Origin: Blastococcus sp. VKM Ac-2987
GTDB taxonomy: Bacteria > Actinomycetota > Actinomycetes > Mycobacteriales > Geodermatophilaceae
Length of the DNA: 64,000 nt
Direction: 5' to 3'
Assembly (NCBI RefSeq): GCF_026967805.1
Contig: NZ_JAPVBG010000001.1
Location: 635,143 to 699,142 of the forward strand
The number at the start of each line of letters is the position of its first letter. Within the stretch, counting starts at the first letter, position 1. The position numbers and the translations under genes were made by a program. The notes below the pieces were generated by a model. The model made no database searches. It was given only the letters and a program-made list of their open reading frames with translations, and had not been told where the DNA came from. Of this stretch, positions 31,109 through 39,973 are shown one piece after another.

Positions 31109-31645
31109 CTAGCGGCCGACGAGCGCCCCGGCGGCCTCCTCCAGCTCCTCGGCGTCCGTGGTCGCGAAACCGGTGTCGGTCTCGTACAGCTCGCCGGTGA
31201 CCGGGTCGCAGCCGGCGCCGGGGAAGTCCTCCCCGGCCGGCGCCTCCGCCGGGGCCGGGCCCGCCTCGGCCGGCTGGGCGGTGCGCACCGCCGGGGTGCG
31301 GCGGAAGACCGACGTCCCCTTGGCCAGGTTGCACCCCACCGCGAAGGCCTTGATGCGGGGCTTGCTGCGCGGCCCGCTGTCGGACTCCCAGCTGTGCGTC
31401 GTGAGGGCGCCGTGGACGATCACCGGATCGCCCTTGCTGAGGGACGCGGACACGTTGCCGCTGAGGCCGTTCCAGCACTCGACGTCGACCCAGAAGGTGC
31501 CGGAGTCGACGAACTGCTCGCTGCCGGAGTCGTAGCGGCGGGCGGTGGAGGCGAGGCGGAAGTTGGTCACCGCGCCGTTCTGGGTGCTGTTGCGGCGGGG
31601 GGAGTCGGCGACGTTGCCGACGACGGTCACGATGGTGTCGTTCAC
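31109..31645 (-). CDS. ssb: Single-stranded DNA-binding protein, SsbB-like paralogue
   Basis: 178 residues. The OB fold occupies ~1-110 (TIVTVVGNVADSPRRNSTQNGAVTNFRLASTARRYD, FWVDVECWNGLSGNVSASLSKGDPVIVHGALTTHSWE). The tail is Pro/Ala/Glu-rich but ends ...EEAAGALVGR, without the acidic DDDIPF tip by which the main SSB recruits repair proteins. It resembles the second actinobacterial SSB used in competence, sporulation or stress. GGAGGAG lies 4 nt before GTG 31645. No rpsF or rplI neighbours are present, unlike the housekeeping ssb locus. Confidence 0.9.
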   Translation of the reverse strand: MNDTIVTVVGNVADSPRRNSTQNGAVTNFRLASTARRYDSGSEQFVDSGTFWVDVECWNGLSGNVSASLSKGDPVIVHGALTTHSWESDSGPRSKPRIKAFAVGCNLAKGTSVFRRTPAVRTAQPAEAGPAPAEAPAGEDFPGAGCDPVTGELYETDTGFATTDAEELEEAAGALVGR

Positions 31646-31834
31646 GGTGCTCCTCCAGGAGTGGGCGCCGGGTCGGCGCCACCGGCGCGGTGCCGGTGTG
31701 CCGTCGACACTGGCCGCCGCCGCCCGGCGGGAGCAGGCCGGAACGCGAACTGTGGACGCAGCCGCGCCCTGTGGACGACGCGTCGCGGACCCGCAGCACG
31801 CCGTCGCCGGGCGATGCGATGATCGGCGGCGCGA

Positions 31835-31907
31835 GCGCCCGTAGCTCAGCGGATAGAGCAGGTGCCTTCTAAGCACTTGGTCGCAGGTTCGATCCCTGCC
31901 GGGCGCG
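31835..31907 (+). tRNA. tRNA-Arg (anticodon UCU)
   Basis: All arms fold: acceptor GCGCCCG/CGGGCGC, D-stem GCTC/GAGC, anticodon stem GGTGC/GCACT with loop CTTCTAA, and T-arm GCAGG-TTCGATC-CCTGC. The discriminator is G and CCA is not encoded. It reads the rare AGA codon in this GC-rich genome. Confidence 0.96.
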
Positions 31908-32032
31908 CTCACCGGTACCCGGCCCGTGCCGGCACGGGGACGCCTCCGGCAGCGGCGTCCCCGTGCCGTCCCGTGGCAACGCGCCACCTCCGGCGCTTGC
32001 CCTCCCCCGGGTCCGTGGCCTACGAAAGACAC

Positions 32033-32293
32033 GTGGAGACGCGCGGCCGACGCCCGAACCCGACGTGGTACTTCGTCCTCGGGGCGATGTGGACGGTGCT
32101 CGCCGTCGTGATGTGGGCCTCGGCCGAGAGCACGGCCGCGGCGGTGGCCTTCGTGCTCCTGGGCATCGCCAACCTGGCCCTGGGCGCCTCCCTCCTGCGG
32201 AAGCAGCGGGCCGCTCAGCGCGCGCGCGACGACGGCGGTCTGAGCACGGCGAACGGGTCGGTGACCTCGAGCGACGACGTGACGAAGCGGTAG
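32033..32293 (+). CDS. Small two-helix membrane protein, unknown function
   Basis: 86 residues. A short basic start (VETRGRRPNPTW) precedes two hydrophobic helices (YFVLGAMWTVLAVVMWA and AAAVAFVLLGIANLALGASLL), then a basic RKQRAAQRARDD segment and a polar tail. The family is not recognised. GTG 32033 has TACGAA six nt upstream, compatible with a leaderless start. The 3' end overlaps the convergent nrtR coding region by 79 bp, which is unusual and might indicate an earlier real end or an antisense interaction. Confidence 0.55.
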   Translation: METRGRRPNPTWYFVLGAMWTVLAVVMWASAESTAAAVAFVLLGIANLALGASLLRKQRAAQRARDDGGLSTANGSVTSSDDVTKR

Positions 32294-32925
32294 AGCGCCG
32301 CCGGCCGGCCGCCCGCACGGCCGGAGGCCGCCGTCTCGCCGGTCGCCTCGAGGACGCCGCGGCGCAGCAGCACGCGCTGCAGGTTGGTGGCGGTGACCTC
32401 GTAGCCGAGGGCGGCCACGTAGATCTCGCGCAGCTCCGCGACGGAGAACGTCGGCGGGGCCAGCGCGAAGCCGACGTTGGTGTAGGACAGCTTGGCCCGC
32501 AGCCGCTCCAGCGCCGAGGTCACGATCGAGCCGTGGTCGAACGCCGTCTCCGGCAGGGCGTCCACCGGCTGCCACGCGGTGTCGTCGGGCAGCACGGGAT
32601 CGAGGTGTGACGGCACGAGCCCCAGATAGGCGGTGGCCACGGTCCGCCCACGGGGGTCGCGGTCGGGATCGCTGCGCGTCTCGAGCTGCTCCAGGTGGGC
32701 GAGCTGGCGCACCTCCACCTTGCTGGCCAGCTGCCGGGCGACCGAGGTGCCCAGCCGCTCGTCGGCCAGCAGGGGGCCTCCCGGCAGCGCCCAGCTGCCC
32801 GAGAACGGCTCGTTGGCCCGCCGCCACAGCATCACGTGCAGCCGCGCCGACCGGACCTGCAGCACGGCGGCGAGCGCGTGGTGCGGAAAGGCAGGCCGGT
32901 CCGGCGAGGACCACACAGAAGGCAC
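32215..32925 (-). CDS. nrtR: NrtR-type Nudix-related repressor of NAD synthesis
   Basis: 236 residues. The N-terminal Nudix fold (~10-140) has the signature spacing, but the catalytic block is degenerate: RQLASK stands where REUXEE is expected, so both metal-binding Glu are lost. The C-terminal winged helix (FSVAELREIYVAALGYEVTATNLQRVLLRRGVLE) is typical of NrtR, which senses ADP-ribose and represses NAD genes. It is divergent from nadABC across 71 bp containing an imperfect palindrome. GTG 32925 is chosen because TAGCAT lies 7 nt upstream. Confidence 0.85.
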   Translation of the reverse strand: MPSVWSSPDRPAFPHHALAAVLQVRSARLHVMLWRRANEPFSGSWALPGGPLLADERLGTSVARQLASKVEVRQLAHLEQLETRSDPDRDPRGRTVATAYLGLVPSHLDPVLPDDTAWQPVDALPETAFDHGSIVTSALERLRAKLSYTNVGFALAPPTFSVAELREIYVAALGYEVTATNLQRVLLRRGVLEATGETAASGRAGGRPAALYRFVTSSLEVTDPFAVLRPPSSRAR

Positions 32926-32938
32926 GACCGGAATGCTA
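32926..32938 (-). promoter_or_regulatory. Leaderless -10 element for nrtR
   Basis: TAGCAT followed by TCCGGTC and then GTG 32925, read on the minus strand. It fixes the start 81 nt downstream of the longest reading frame. Confidence 0.55.
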
Positions 32939-32951
32939 CGGTCGTGGCACA

Positions 32952-32976
32952 GGTTTTCGACTGCGAGTATGAAACC
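32952..32976. promoter_or_regulatory. Candidate NrtR operator between nrtR and nadA
   Basis: A 25-bp imperfect palindrome: arms GGTTTTCGACT and AGTATGAAACC agree at 8 of 11 positions around GCG. It is AT-rich for this genome, lies upstream of both divergent genes and includes TATGAA, a possible nadA -10. Confidence 0.5.
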
Positions 32977-32996
32977 CCACTCCTCCGGAGGTCCCG

Positions 32997-34010
32997 GTGA
33001 CCGCAACGCTGCCCGCCCCCACCAGCACCAGCTGGACCCCCGACCAGCGGGACTCCTGGCGCGACGAGGTCCGCCGGCTGGCCGCCGAGCGCGACGCCGT
33101 CGTCCTGGCGCACAACTACCAGGCCGCGCAGATCCAGGACGTCGCCGACCACGTGGGCGACTCCCTCGCCCTCTCCCGGATCGCCGCGGCCAGCACCGCG
33201 AGCACGATCGTCTTCGCCGGCGTCCACTTCATGGCCGAGACGGCGAAGATCCTCAGCCCCGGCAAGACCGTGCTGGTGCCCGACGCCGCCGCCGGCTGCT
33301 CGCTGGCCGACACCATCACCGCCGACCAGCTGCGCGCCTGGAAGGCCGAGCACCCGGGCGCCGCCGTCGTCTCCTACGTGAACACGACCGCGGAGGTGAA
33401 GGCCGAGACCGACATCTGCTGCACCTCGTCGAACGCCGTCGAGGTCGTCGAGTCGATCCCCGCCGACCGCGAGATCCTCTTCCTCCCCGACCAGTTCCTC
33501 GGCGCGCACGTGCAGCGGGTGACCGGCCGGACGAACATGCGGATCTGGATGGGCGAGTGCCACGTGCACGCCGGCATCTCCCCCACCGACCTGCGGCAGA
33601 GCATCGAGGACGCCCCCGACGCCGAGGTGCTCGTGCACCCCGAGTGCGGCTGCGCCACCAGCGCGCTGTGGATGGTCGGCCAGGGCGACCTGCCCGAGGA
33701 CCGGGTGCACGTCCTCTCCACCGGCGCGATGCTCGACCAGGCGAGGCGGACGACGGCGAAGCGGGTGCTGGTCGCCACCGAGATCGGCATGCTGCACCAG
33801 CTGCGCCAGGCCAACCCGGCGGCCGCCTTCGAGGCGGTGAACCCGCGCGCCGAGTGCCCCTACATGAAGATGTCGACGCCGGAGAAGCTGCTGCGCGCGC
33901 TGCGCGAGGGCCGCGACGAGGTCACCGTCGACCCGGACGTCGCCGCGCGCGCCCGCTCGGCCGTCGAGGCGATGATCGCCCTCGGCACCCCGTCGCTGGT
34001 CGGCGAGTGA
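32997..34010 (+). CDS. nadA: Quinolinate synthase
   Basis: 337 residues. It condenses iminoaspartate with dihydroxyacetone phosphate to form quinolinate, using a [4Fe-4S] cluster. The likely cluster ligands are Cys101 (AAGCSLAD), Cys188 (GECHVHAG) and Cys287 (AECPYMKM), matching the three conserved cysteines of the family. LAHNYQ near residue 37 and HPECGC are also typical. GGAGG lies 4 nt before GTG 32997. It is the first gene of nadABC, each junction having a 4-nt overlap, and is probably repressed by the divergent NrtR. Confidence 0.96.
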   Translation: MTATLPAPTSTSWTPDQRDSWRDEVRRLAAERDAVVLAHNYQAAQIQDVADHVGDSLALSRIAAASTASTIVFAGVHFMAETAKILSPGKTVLVPDAAAGCSLADTITADQLRAWKAEHPGAAVVSYVNTTAEVKAETDICCTSSNAVEVVESIPADREILFLPDQFLGAHVQRVTGRTNMRIWMGECHVHAGISPTDLRQSIEDAPDAEVLVHPECGCATSALWMVGQGDLPEDRVHVLSTGAMLDQARRTTAKRVLVATEIGMLHQLRQANPAAAFEAVNPRAECPYMKMSTPEKLLRALREGRDEVTVDPDVAARARSAVEAMIALGTPSLVGE

Positions 34011-35713
34011 CTGTGGGGCCCCGCCGCACCGCGCCGGTCGCCCCCGCCGTCGTCCCGGCGCTGCCCCTGCCCGCGGCCGGCTGGTCCCGCACCGTCGACG
34101 TCGCCGTCGTGGGCAGCGGCGCCGCCGGGTTGATGACGGCGCTCGCGCTGGCCGGCGCGGGCCGCCGGGTCGCCGTCGTCACCAAGGGCGCGCTGGGCGA
34201 CGGCAGCACCCGCTGGGCCCAGGGCGGCCTGGCCGCCGTCCTGGGGTCCGACGACGACGCCGCGCTGCACCTGCAGGACACCCTCACCGCCGGCGCCGGG
34301 CTGTGCGATCCCGACGCCGTGGCCGCGCTCGTCGCCGAGGCGCCCGACGCGATCGCGCTGCTGCAGGACCTCGGGGCCCGGCTGGACCTCGACCCGCGGG
34401 GCCGCCCCGCGCTCACCCGCGAGGGCGGTCACAGCCGGGACCGGATCGTGCACGCCGGCGGGGACGCCAGCGGCGCCGAGGTCACCCGCACCCTGGTCGC
34501 GGCGCTGCGGGACGCCGGCGTCGAGATGCACGAGCACACCGTCGCGCTCGACGCCCTGCGCACCGGCGACGGCACGGTGGTCGGCCTGCGGGTCGCCCGC
34601 GTCGCCGCCGACGGCGCCCTGACCGACGCCGGGGACCTGCGCGCGCACGCCGTCGTCCTGGCCACCGGCGGGTACGGCCAGGCCTACGCCGCCGCCACCA
34701 GCCCGGCCGGCGCGACCGGCGACGGGCTCGCGCTCGCGCTGCGGGCCGGGGCCGAGGTCGCCGACGTCGAGATGGTCCAGTTCCACCCGACCGTGCTGTG
34801 GCGGGGACCGGGCGCGCGCGGGCAGCAGGTGCTGATCAGCGAGGCGGTGCGCGGCGAGGGCGCCGTGCTGGTCGACGGCGCAGGTGCCCGGATCATGCCC
34901 GGCGCCCACCCGCTGGCCGATCTCGCCCCGCGCGACGTCGTCTCCGCGACGATCGCCGCGCACCTGGCCGCCACCGGGGAGGACTGCGTCTTCCTGGATG
35001 CGACCGGCCTGGGTGCTCCGTTCCTCACCCGCCGCTTCCCCGGCATCGTGCGAGCCTGCCGCGCGGCCGGGTTCGACCTGCGCACCGAGCCGGTGCCCGT
35101 GACGCCCGGCGCCCACTACACCTGCGGCGGGGTGCTGGGCGACCTCGACGGCCGCACCGGCGTCCCCGGCCTCTACGCCGTCGGGGAGGTCGCCTGCACC
35201 GGCGTGCACGGGGCCAACCGGCTGGCGTCGAACTCGATCACCGAGGGGCTGGTCGCCGCCCGCCGCTGCGCCGCCCTGCTCGCCGCGGAGCTGCCGCACG
35301 GCGCACCGGCCGGGCCGGCAGCCGGTGGGGCCTCGTCCGCCGGGGCGGTCGACCCCGCGGCGCGGCCGGCGATCGGGGCGGCCACCAGCCGGCACGCCGG
35401 CGTCGTCCGCACCGCCGCCGGTCTCACCGAGCTGACCGCCGCGCTCGCCGGTGCGGCCCGGCTGCCCGCCGGCCGGCCGCTGGACCTCGCCGCCGTCGAG
35501 GCGACGGCGGTGCACACCGTGGCGACCCTGCTGGCCGCCGCGGCGCTGGCCCGCCCGGAGAGCCGCGGCTGCCACCGCCGCGCCGACGCCCCGGGCACCC
35601 GGCCGGAGTGGCAGGTGCGGCTCGCGCACTCCGTCGACGCCGCCGGCCGGCTGCACACCCGTACCGTGCCGCTCGGCGTGCCCGGCGCCGAGCAGACCCA
35701 GGGAGTGGCATGA
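34007..35713 (+). CDS. nadB: L-aspartate oxidase
   Basis: 568 residues. This FAD enzyme makes iminoaspartate for NadA. The dinucleotide loop is [29 protein letters not shown] and [15 protein letters not shown] are fumarate-reductase/aspartate-oxidase hallmarks, and MVQFHPT and RGEGAVLVD flank the active site. An Ala/Gly/Pro-rich insertion of ~35 residues ([15 protein letters not shown]...) precedes the C-terminal helical domain. GTG 34007 shares GTGA with the nadA stop. GTG 34013 is an alternative. Confidence 0.95.
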   Translation: MTVGPRRTAPVAPAVVPALPLPAAGWSRTVDVAVVGSGAAGLMTALALAGAGRRVAVVTKGALGDGSTRWAQGGLAAVLGSDDDAALHLQDTLTAGAGLCDPDAVAALVAEAPDAIALLQDLGARLDLDPRGRPALTREGGHSRDRIVHAGGDASGAEVTRTLVAALRDAGVEMHEHTVALDALRTGDGTVVGLRVARVAADGALTDAGDLRAHAVVLATGGYGQAYAAATSPAGATGDGLALALRAGAEVADVEMVQFHPTVLWRGPGARGQQVLISEAVRGEGAVLVDGAGARIMPGAHPLADLAPRDVVSATIAAHLAATGEDCVFLDATGLGAPFLTRRFPGIVRACRAAGFDLRTEPVPVTPGAHYTCGGVLGDLDGRTGVPGLYAVGEVACTGVHGANRLASNSITEGLVAARRCAALLAAELPHGAPAGPAAGGASSAGAVDPAARPAIGAATSRHAGVVRTAAGLTELTAALAGAARLPAGRPLDLAAVEATAVHTVATLLAAAALARPESRGCHRRADAPGTRPEWQVRLAHSVDAAGRLHTRTVPLGVPGAEQTQGVA

Positions 35714-36609
35714 CCGGCACCGAATGGATCCCGCTGCGCGCGGAGCTGGCCGACGTCCTCCGCGACGGCGGCCTGGACCCCGCCACCGTGGAGCGGGTGA
35801 TCCGGCGGGCGCTGGACGAGGACCTCGCACTGGGCCCCGACGTCACCACCCTGGCCACGGTGCCCGCGGATGCCCACGCCACCGGGGAGGTCGTCCCGCG
35901 GTCGGCCGGGGTGCTGGCCGGCATCCCGGTCGCGGCGGCGGTGTTCGAGATGGTCGGCGGGCGCGACGTCGAGGTGGTGCTGCACGCGGCCGACGGGATG
36001 GCGGCGCGCCCGAACGCCCCCGTCCTCGGCGCCGCCGGCCCCACCCGCGCGCTGCTCACGGCGGAACGGACGGCGCTGAACCTGGTCGGCCGGCTCTCCG
36101 GCGTCGCCACGCTGACCCGGCGCTGGGTGGACGCGGTGTCGGGCACGGGGGCGGCGATCCGGGACACCCGCAAGACCACCCCGGGCCTGCGCGAGCTGGA
36201 GAAGTACGCCGTCCGGTGCGGGGGCGGGGTCAACCACCGCATGGCGCTGGGCGACGCCGCCCTGGTCAAGGACAACCACGTCGCCGCCGCGGGAGGCATC
36301 ACCGCGGCGGTCGAGGCGGTGCGCGCCCACTCGCCGGAGATCTCGCTCGAGGTCGAGTGCGACACCCTCGACCAGGTGCGCGAGGCGATCGCCGCCGGGG
36401 TCGGGCTGGTGCTGCTGGACAACTTCGCGCTCGCCGACACGGAGGCGGCGGTGGCGCTGGTGCGCGGGACCGACGTCCGGCTGGAGGCCAGCGGCGGGCT
36501 CACGCTGGAGCGGGCCGCCGAGGTCGCCGCGACCGGCGTCGACTACCTGGCCGTGGGCGCGCTCACGCACAGCGCCCCGGTGCTCGACCTGGGCTTCGAC
36601 CTGCGCTGA
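35710..36609 (+). CDS. nadC: Nicotinate-nucleotide pyrophosphorylase (carboxylating)
   Basis: 299 residues. It converts quinolinate and PRPP to nicotinate mononucleotide. The motifs ERTALNLVGRLSGVAT, DTRKTTPGLRELEKYAVRCGGGVNHRMAL, KDNH and LEASGGL carry the Arg, Lys and His residues for substrate carboxylates and PRPP. ATG 35710 overlaps the nadB stop by 4 nt. It is the last gene of the operon and is followed by a large stem-loop. Confidence 0.96.
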   Translation: MTGTEWIPLRAELADVLRDGGLDPATVERVIRRALDEDLALGPDVTTLATVPADAHATGEVVPRSAGVLAGIPVAAAVFEMVGGRDVEVVLHAADGMAARPNAPVLGAAGPTRALLTAERTALNLVGRLSGVATLTRRWVDAVSGTGAAIRDTRKTTPGLRELEKYAVRCGGGVNHRMALGDAALVKDNHVAAAGGITAAVEAVRAHSPEISLEVECDTLDQVREAIAAGVGLVLLDNFALADTEAAVALVRGTDVRLEASGGLTLERAAEVAATGVDYLAVGALTHSAPVLDLGFDLR

Positions 36610-36615
36610 CCCGGC

Positions 36616-36685
36616 GCTCTGGGGGTGCTCCTCGCGCTCCGGGAGTCCCGCAGGACCCCGGAAGGACGAGAGGCACCCCTGGAGC
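36616..36685. terminator. Stem-loop between nadC and the LLM gene
   Basis: Outer arms GCTCTGGGGGTGC (36616-36628) and GCACCCCTGGAGC (36673-36685) pair at 11 of 13 positions. An inner TCCGGG/CCCGGA stem lies between them. It is placed between convergent genes. Confidence 0.5.
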
Positions 36686-36745
36686 GTGGCCGGGGCCGGG
36701 TGCTCGTACGACAACGGCACGCTGCACGACGAGCCGGCACCCGCG

Positions 36746-37780
36746 CTACCGCTGGTCGGGGTGCAGCCAGCCGATCGCAGGTGCCACGTGCTCCACGATC
36801 GTCCGCAGCAGGGAGGCGTTGTACTCGACGCCGAGCATGTTGGGCACGGTCAGCAGCAGGCTGTCGGCCTCGCGGACGGCGACGTCCTTGGCCAGCTGCT
36901 CGGCGAGCGCGTCCGGCTCACCGGTGTAGCTCTTGCCGAACCTGGCGCGCACCCCCTCGAGGATGCCGACCTGGTCCTGCCCGTCCCGCGCGCCGCCGAA
37001 GTACTGCCGGTCCAGGTCGCTGACGATCGGCAGCACGCTGCGGCTCACCGAGACCCGCGGCTCGCGCTCCCACCCGGCCTCGGCCCAGGCGGCGCGGTAG
37101 CGGGCGATCTGCTCGGCCTGCAGCTCGTCGAAGGGGACGCCGGTGTCCTCCACCAGCAGCGTCGAGCTCATCAGGTTCAGCCCCTGCTGCGCCGTCCACT
37201 CGGCGGTGGCGCGGGTGCCCGAGCCCCACCAGATCCGGTCGGCCAGCCCCGGCGACTGCGGCTGGATCGCGAGCCTGCCGGCCGCGCCGCCGGTCATCCG
37301 CGGGTCGGCGTCGACCAGCGGCTGCCCGGTGATCGCCGCCAGGAACAGCCCGGTCTTCTGCCGGGCCAGGTCGGCGTCGCTGCCGTCGGGGCCCGGCACG
37401 TAGCCGAACGCCTCCGAGCCGCGCAGCGCCGTCTCCGGTGATCCCCGGCTGACGCCGAGCTGCAGCCGGCCGTCGGCGAGCAGGTCGGTCGCCGCGGCCT
37501 CCTCGGCCATGTAGAGGGGGTTCTCGTACCGCATGTCGATGACGCCGGTGCCCAGCTCGATCCGGCTCGTCCGCGCCGCCATCGCCGCCAGCAGCGGGAA
37601 CGGCGAGGCCAGCTGCCGCGCGAAGTGGTGCACCCGCACGTAGGCGCCGTCGAGCCCCATCTCCTCGGCGGCGACCGCCAGCTCGACGCTCTGCACCAGC
37701 GCGTCCCGCCCCGTGCGCACCTGCGACCCGGGAATGGGCTGCCAGTGCCCGAAGGACAGGAACCCGATCCGCTTCTCCAC
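36746..37780 (-). CDS. LLM class flavin-dependent oxidoreductase
   Basis: 344 residues of the luciferase-like barrel. The N-terminus MEKRIGFLSFGHWQPIPG, VHHFARQLASPFPLLAAMAARTSRIELGTGVIDMRYENPLYMAEEAAATDLLADGRLQLGVSRGSPE and TGEPDALAEQLAKD match a common actinobacterial LLM group. FMN or F420 use cannot be told from the sequence. GAGAGGGAA precedes GTG 37780. It is a monocistronic gene divergent from the GGDEF-EAL gene across 150 bp. The substrate is unknown. Confidence 0.88.
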   Translation of the reverse strand: MEKRIGFLSFGHWQPIPGSQVRTGRDALVQSVELAVAAEEMGLDGAYVRVHHFARQLASPFPLLAAMAARTSRIELGTGVIDMRYENPLYMAEEAAATDLLADGRLQLGVSRGSPETALRGSEAFGYVPGPDGSDADLARQKTGLFLAAITGQPLVDADPRMTGGAAGRLAIQPQSPGLADRIWWGSGTRATAEWTAQQGLNLMSSTLLVEDTGVPFDELQAEQIARYRAAWAEAGWEREPRVSVSRSVLPIVSDLDRQYFGGARDGQDQVGILEGVRARFGKSYTGEPDALAEQLAKDVAVREADSLLLTVPNMLGVEYNASLLRTIVEHVAPAIGWLHPDQR

Positions 37781-37930
37781 GACACTTCCCTCTCGTCGAT
37801 GTCTGCTGCACCAGCACCCCGGGAGGGGTCCGGATTCCCGGCCGCTGTGGCAATCACCCGTAGCGGGCGCGACCGGTGGGGCCGGTGTGACCTGGTGCGA
37901 CGGAGTGTGATGGGCTGATCACGACTCTCC

Positions 37931-39904
37931 GTGATGCGGTTCCGTCACTTCTTGCCTGCGATGCGTGACGCTGTCCCGGTGAGCCTTCCCGCATCCGAGA
38001 CGCCCCGATCCCCGGGCGCGCCTGGCGGCGCCGCCGGGCAGCGCTTGCGGGCGATCGACACGCTGCTCGCCGACCGGGGCCAGCTGTTCCAGGCGCTGTT
38101 CCTCTCCGCGCCGATCGCCAAGGCCCTCGTCGACCTCGACGGGCACGTGCTGGTCGCCAACCCGCGGATGTGCGCCCTCACCGGCCGCACCGCCGAGAGC
38201 CTGTCGGGCCGGCACATCGACCTGCTCGCCCACCCCGACGACCCGCCGGTCGGCGACCTCGGGCTCGCGCCGGCTCCCGGCGAGCCCGACCTCGACCCCA
38301 ACCTGCTCCTCGACGGCGAGCGCCGGCTGCGCCGCTCCGACGGCACGGAGCTGTGGGTCGTCCAGTCGCACGAGCTGGTGCTGCAGAGCAACGGGACGCC
38401 GCAGTTCGTCGTCCTCTCGCTGGTCGACGTCACCGACCGCCGCCGCGCGGAGGAGGACGCCGTCCGCCGCGCGTTCATGGACCCGCTGACCGGGCTGCCC
38501 AACCGGCGCGCGCTCACCGACCGGCTGCGGCACGCCGTCGCGCTCTCCCGCCGCCGCGGGCTGCAGGTGGGCCTGGTGCACCTCAACATCGACCGGTTCC
38601 AGGCGGTCAACGACGCCCTCGGCCACGAGGCCGGCGACCTGCTGCTCAGCCAGTTCGCCGACCGGCTGCGCTGGAGCACCCGCGTCGAGGACACCGCCGT
38701 GCGCCTGGGCGCCGACGAGTTCCTCGTCGTCGCCGAGGACGTCGAGGACCTCGACGGGCTCCGGGCGCTGGCCGACCGCCTGCTGAGCGTGCTCGACGAG
38801 CCGTTCGTGGTGAACGGCCGGGAGATCACCCTCTCGGCCAGCGTCGGGCTCACCCTCGGCGCCGACATGACCCCCGACGACCTGCTCCGCCAGGCGCAGA
38901 GCGCGCTGACCCGGGCCAAGGCCGATGGCCAGCGCGCCCGCATCGAGGTCCACGAGGGGGCGCTGAGCCGCAACGACGTCGACGCGCTGCAGCTGGAGAC
39001 CGAGCTCCGGCACGCCCTCGACCACGACGAGCTGCGGCTGTTCTACCAGCCGATCGTGCACCTGGCCGACGAGACGCTGCTCGGCTACGAGGCGCTCATC
39101 CGCTGGCAGCACCCCACCCGCGGCCTGCTCCCGCCCGGCGCCTTCCTGGACGTCGCGGAGAACAACCGGCTCACCTCGAAGCTCGGCGCGTGGGTGCTGC
39201 GGCGCGCCTGCCTGGACGCCGCCACCTGGACCGAGGACCTGCGGGTGCACGTCAACATCTCGGCCCGCCACCTGGGCGAGGAGGGCTTCAGCGAGCTCGT
39301 CGCCGCGGCGCTCGAGGAGTCCGGCCTCCCGCCGCACCGGCTCGAGCTGGAGATCACCGAGTCGACGGCGCTGTTCGCCGCGGAGGCCACGCTGCACGCG
39401 GTCGCCGTCGTCACCGACCAGGGCGTGACCCTCGCGCTGGACGACTTCGGCACCGGCTACTCCGCCATCACCGCGCTGCACCGGCTGCCCATCCACACGG
39501 TCAAGATCGACCGCTCCTTCGTGGCCGACGTCGTCACCGAGCCCTCCACCGCCGCGCTCGTGCACGGGCTGCTGCAGCTGGGTCGCGGCATGGGCCTGCA
39601 GGTCATCGCCGAGGGCATCGAGGACCTCGACCAGGCCGCCTGGCTGCTCGACCACGGCTGCGCGATGGCCCAGGGCTACGCGTTCGGCCGCCCGGCGCCG
39701 CTGCCCAGCCCGGCGGAGGTGCTGATCGGCGAGGTCACCGAGGCCCCGGCCGAGGACGTGGCCGGTGAGCTGCTGCCCGAGCCGCCGGTCCCGCCCGCGC
39801 TCCCCCGGCAGCGGACGCCGTTGACCCCCGAGGGGCACGACGTCACCGACACCGGCCGGTTGTCCGCCCGCACGCTCTTCGACGAGCTCGCCGACGACGA
39901 CTGA
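37931..39904 (+). CDS. PAS-GGDEF-EAL cyclic-di-GMP protein
   Basis: Up to 657 residues. A PAS domain (~45-160, ending VVLSLVDVTDRRRAEED) feeds a GGDEF domain whose entry MDPLTGLPNRRALTDRL and ALGHEAGD are normal but whose signature reads GADEF (260-264). The EAL domain has EAL at 387-389 and NISARHL, EITES, DDFGTGYS, KIDRSF and AEGIE intact, so phosphodiesterase activity is expected. The cyclase half may be weak, inactive or regulatory. No membrane helix is seen. The start is uncertain: GTG 37931, ATG 37934 or ATG 37964. Confidence 0.9.
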   Translation: MMRFRHFLPAMRDAVPVSLPASETPRSPGAPGGAAGQRLRAIDTLLADRGQLFQALFLSAPIAKALVDLDGHVLVANPRMCALTGRTAESLSGRHIDLLAHPDDPPVGDLGLAPAPGEPDLDPNLLLDGERRLRRSDGTELWVVQSHELVLQSNGTPQFVVLSLVDVTDRRRAEEDAVRRAFMDPLTGLPNRRALTDRLRHAVALSRRRGLQVGLVHLNIDRFQAVNDALGHEAGDLLLSQFADRLRWSTRVEDTAVRLGADEFLVVAEDVEDLDGLRALADRLLSVLDEPFVVNGREITLSASVGLTLGADMTPDDLLRQAQSALTRAKADGQRARIEVHEGALSRNDVDALQLETELRHALDHDELRLFYQPIVHLADETLLGYEALIRWQHPTRGLLPPGAFLDVAENNRLTSKLGAWVLRRACLDAATWTEDLRVHVNISARHLGEEGFSELVAAALEESGLPPHRLELEITESTALFAAEATLHAVAVVTDQGVTLALDDFGTGYSAITALHRLPIHTVKIDRSFVADVVTEPSTAALVHGLLQLGRGMGLQVIAEGIEDLDQAAWLLDHGCAMAQGYAFGRPAPLPSPAEVLIGEVTEAPAEDVAGELLPEPPVPPALPRQRTPLTPEGHDVTDTGRLSARTLFDELADDD

Positions 39905-39911
39905 AAGAGGA

Positions 39912-39960
39912 CCCGGTCCCTCTCACCCCTCGCACGCTCGAGGTGAGCCTCCGGACCGGG
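39912..39960. terminator. Bidirectional terminator hairpin
   Basis: CCCGGTCC (39912-39919) pairs with GGACCGGG (39953-39960), and CTCACC pairs with GGTGAG inside. It lies between the stops of the GGDEF-EAL and SGNH genes. Confidence 0.55.
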
Positions 39961-39973
39961 CCGTTCCAGCACG

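Noticed and set aside
31835..31907. tRNA-Arg as an integration site for a mobile element
   Set aside because: No integrase, no direct repeat of the tRNA 3' end and no atypical genes nearby; the following genes are core NAD synthesis.
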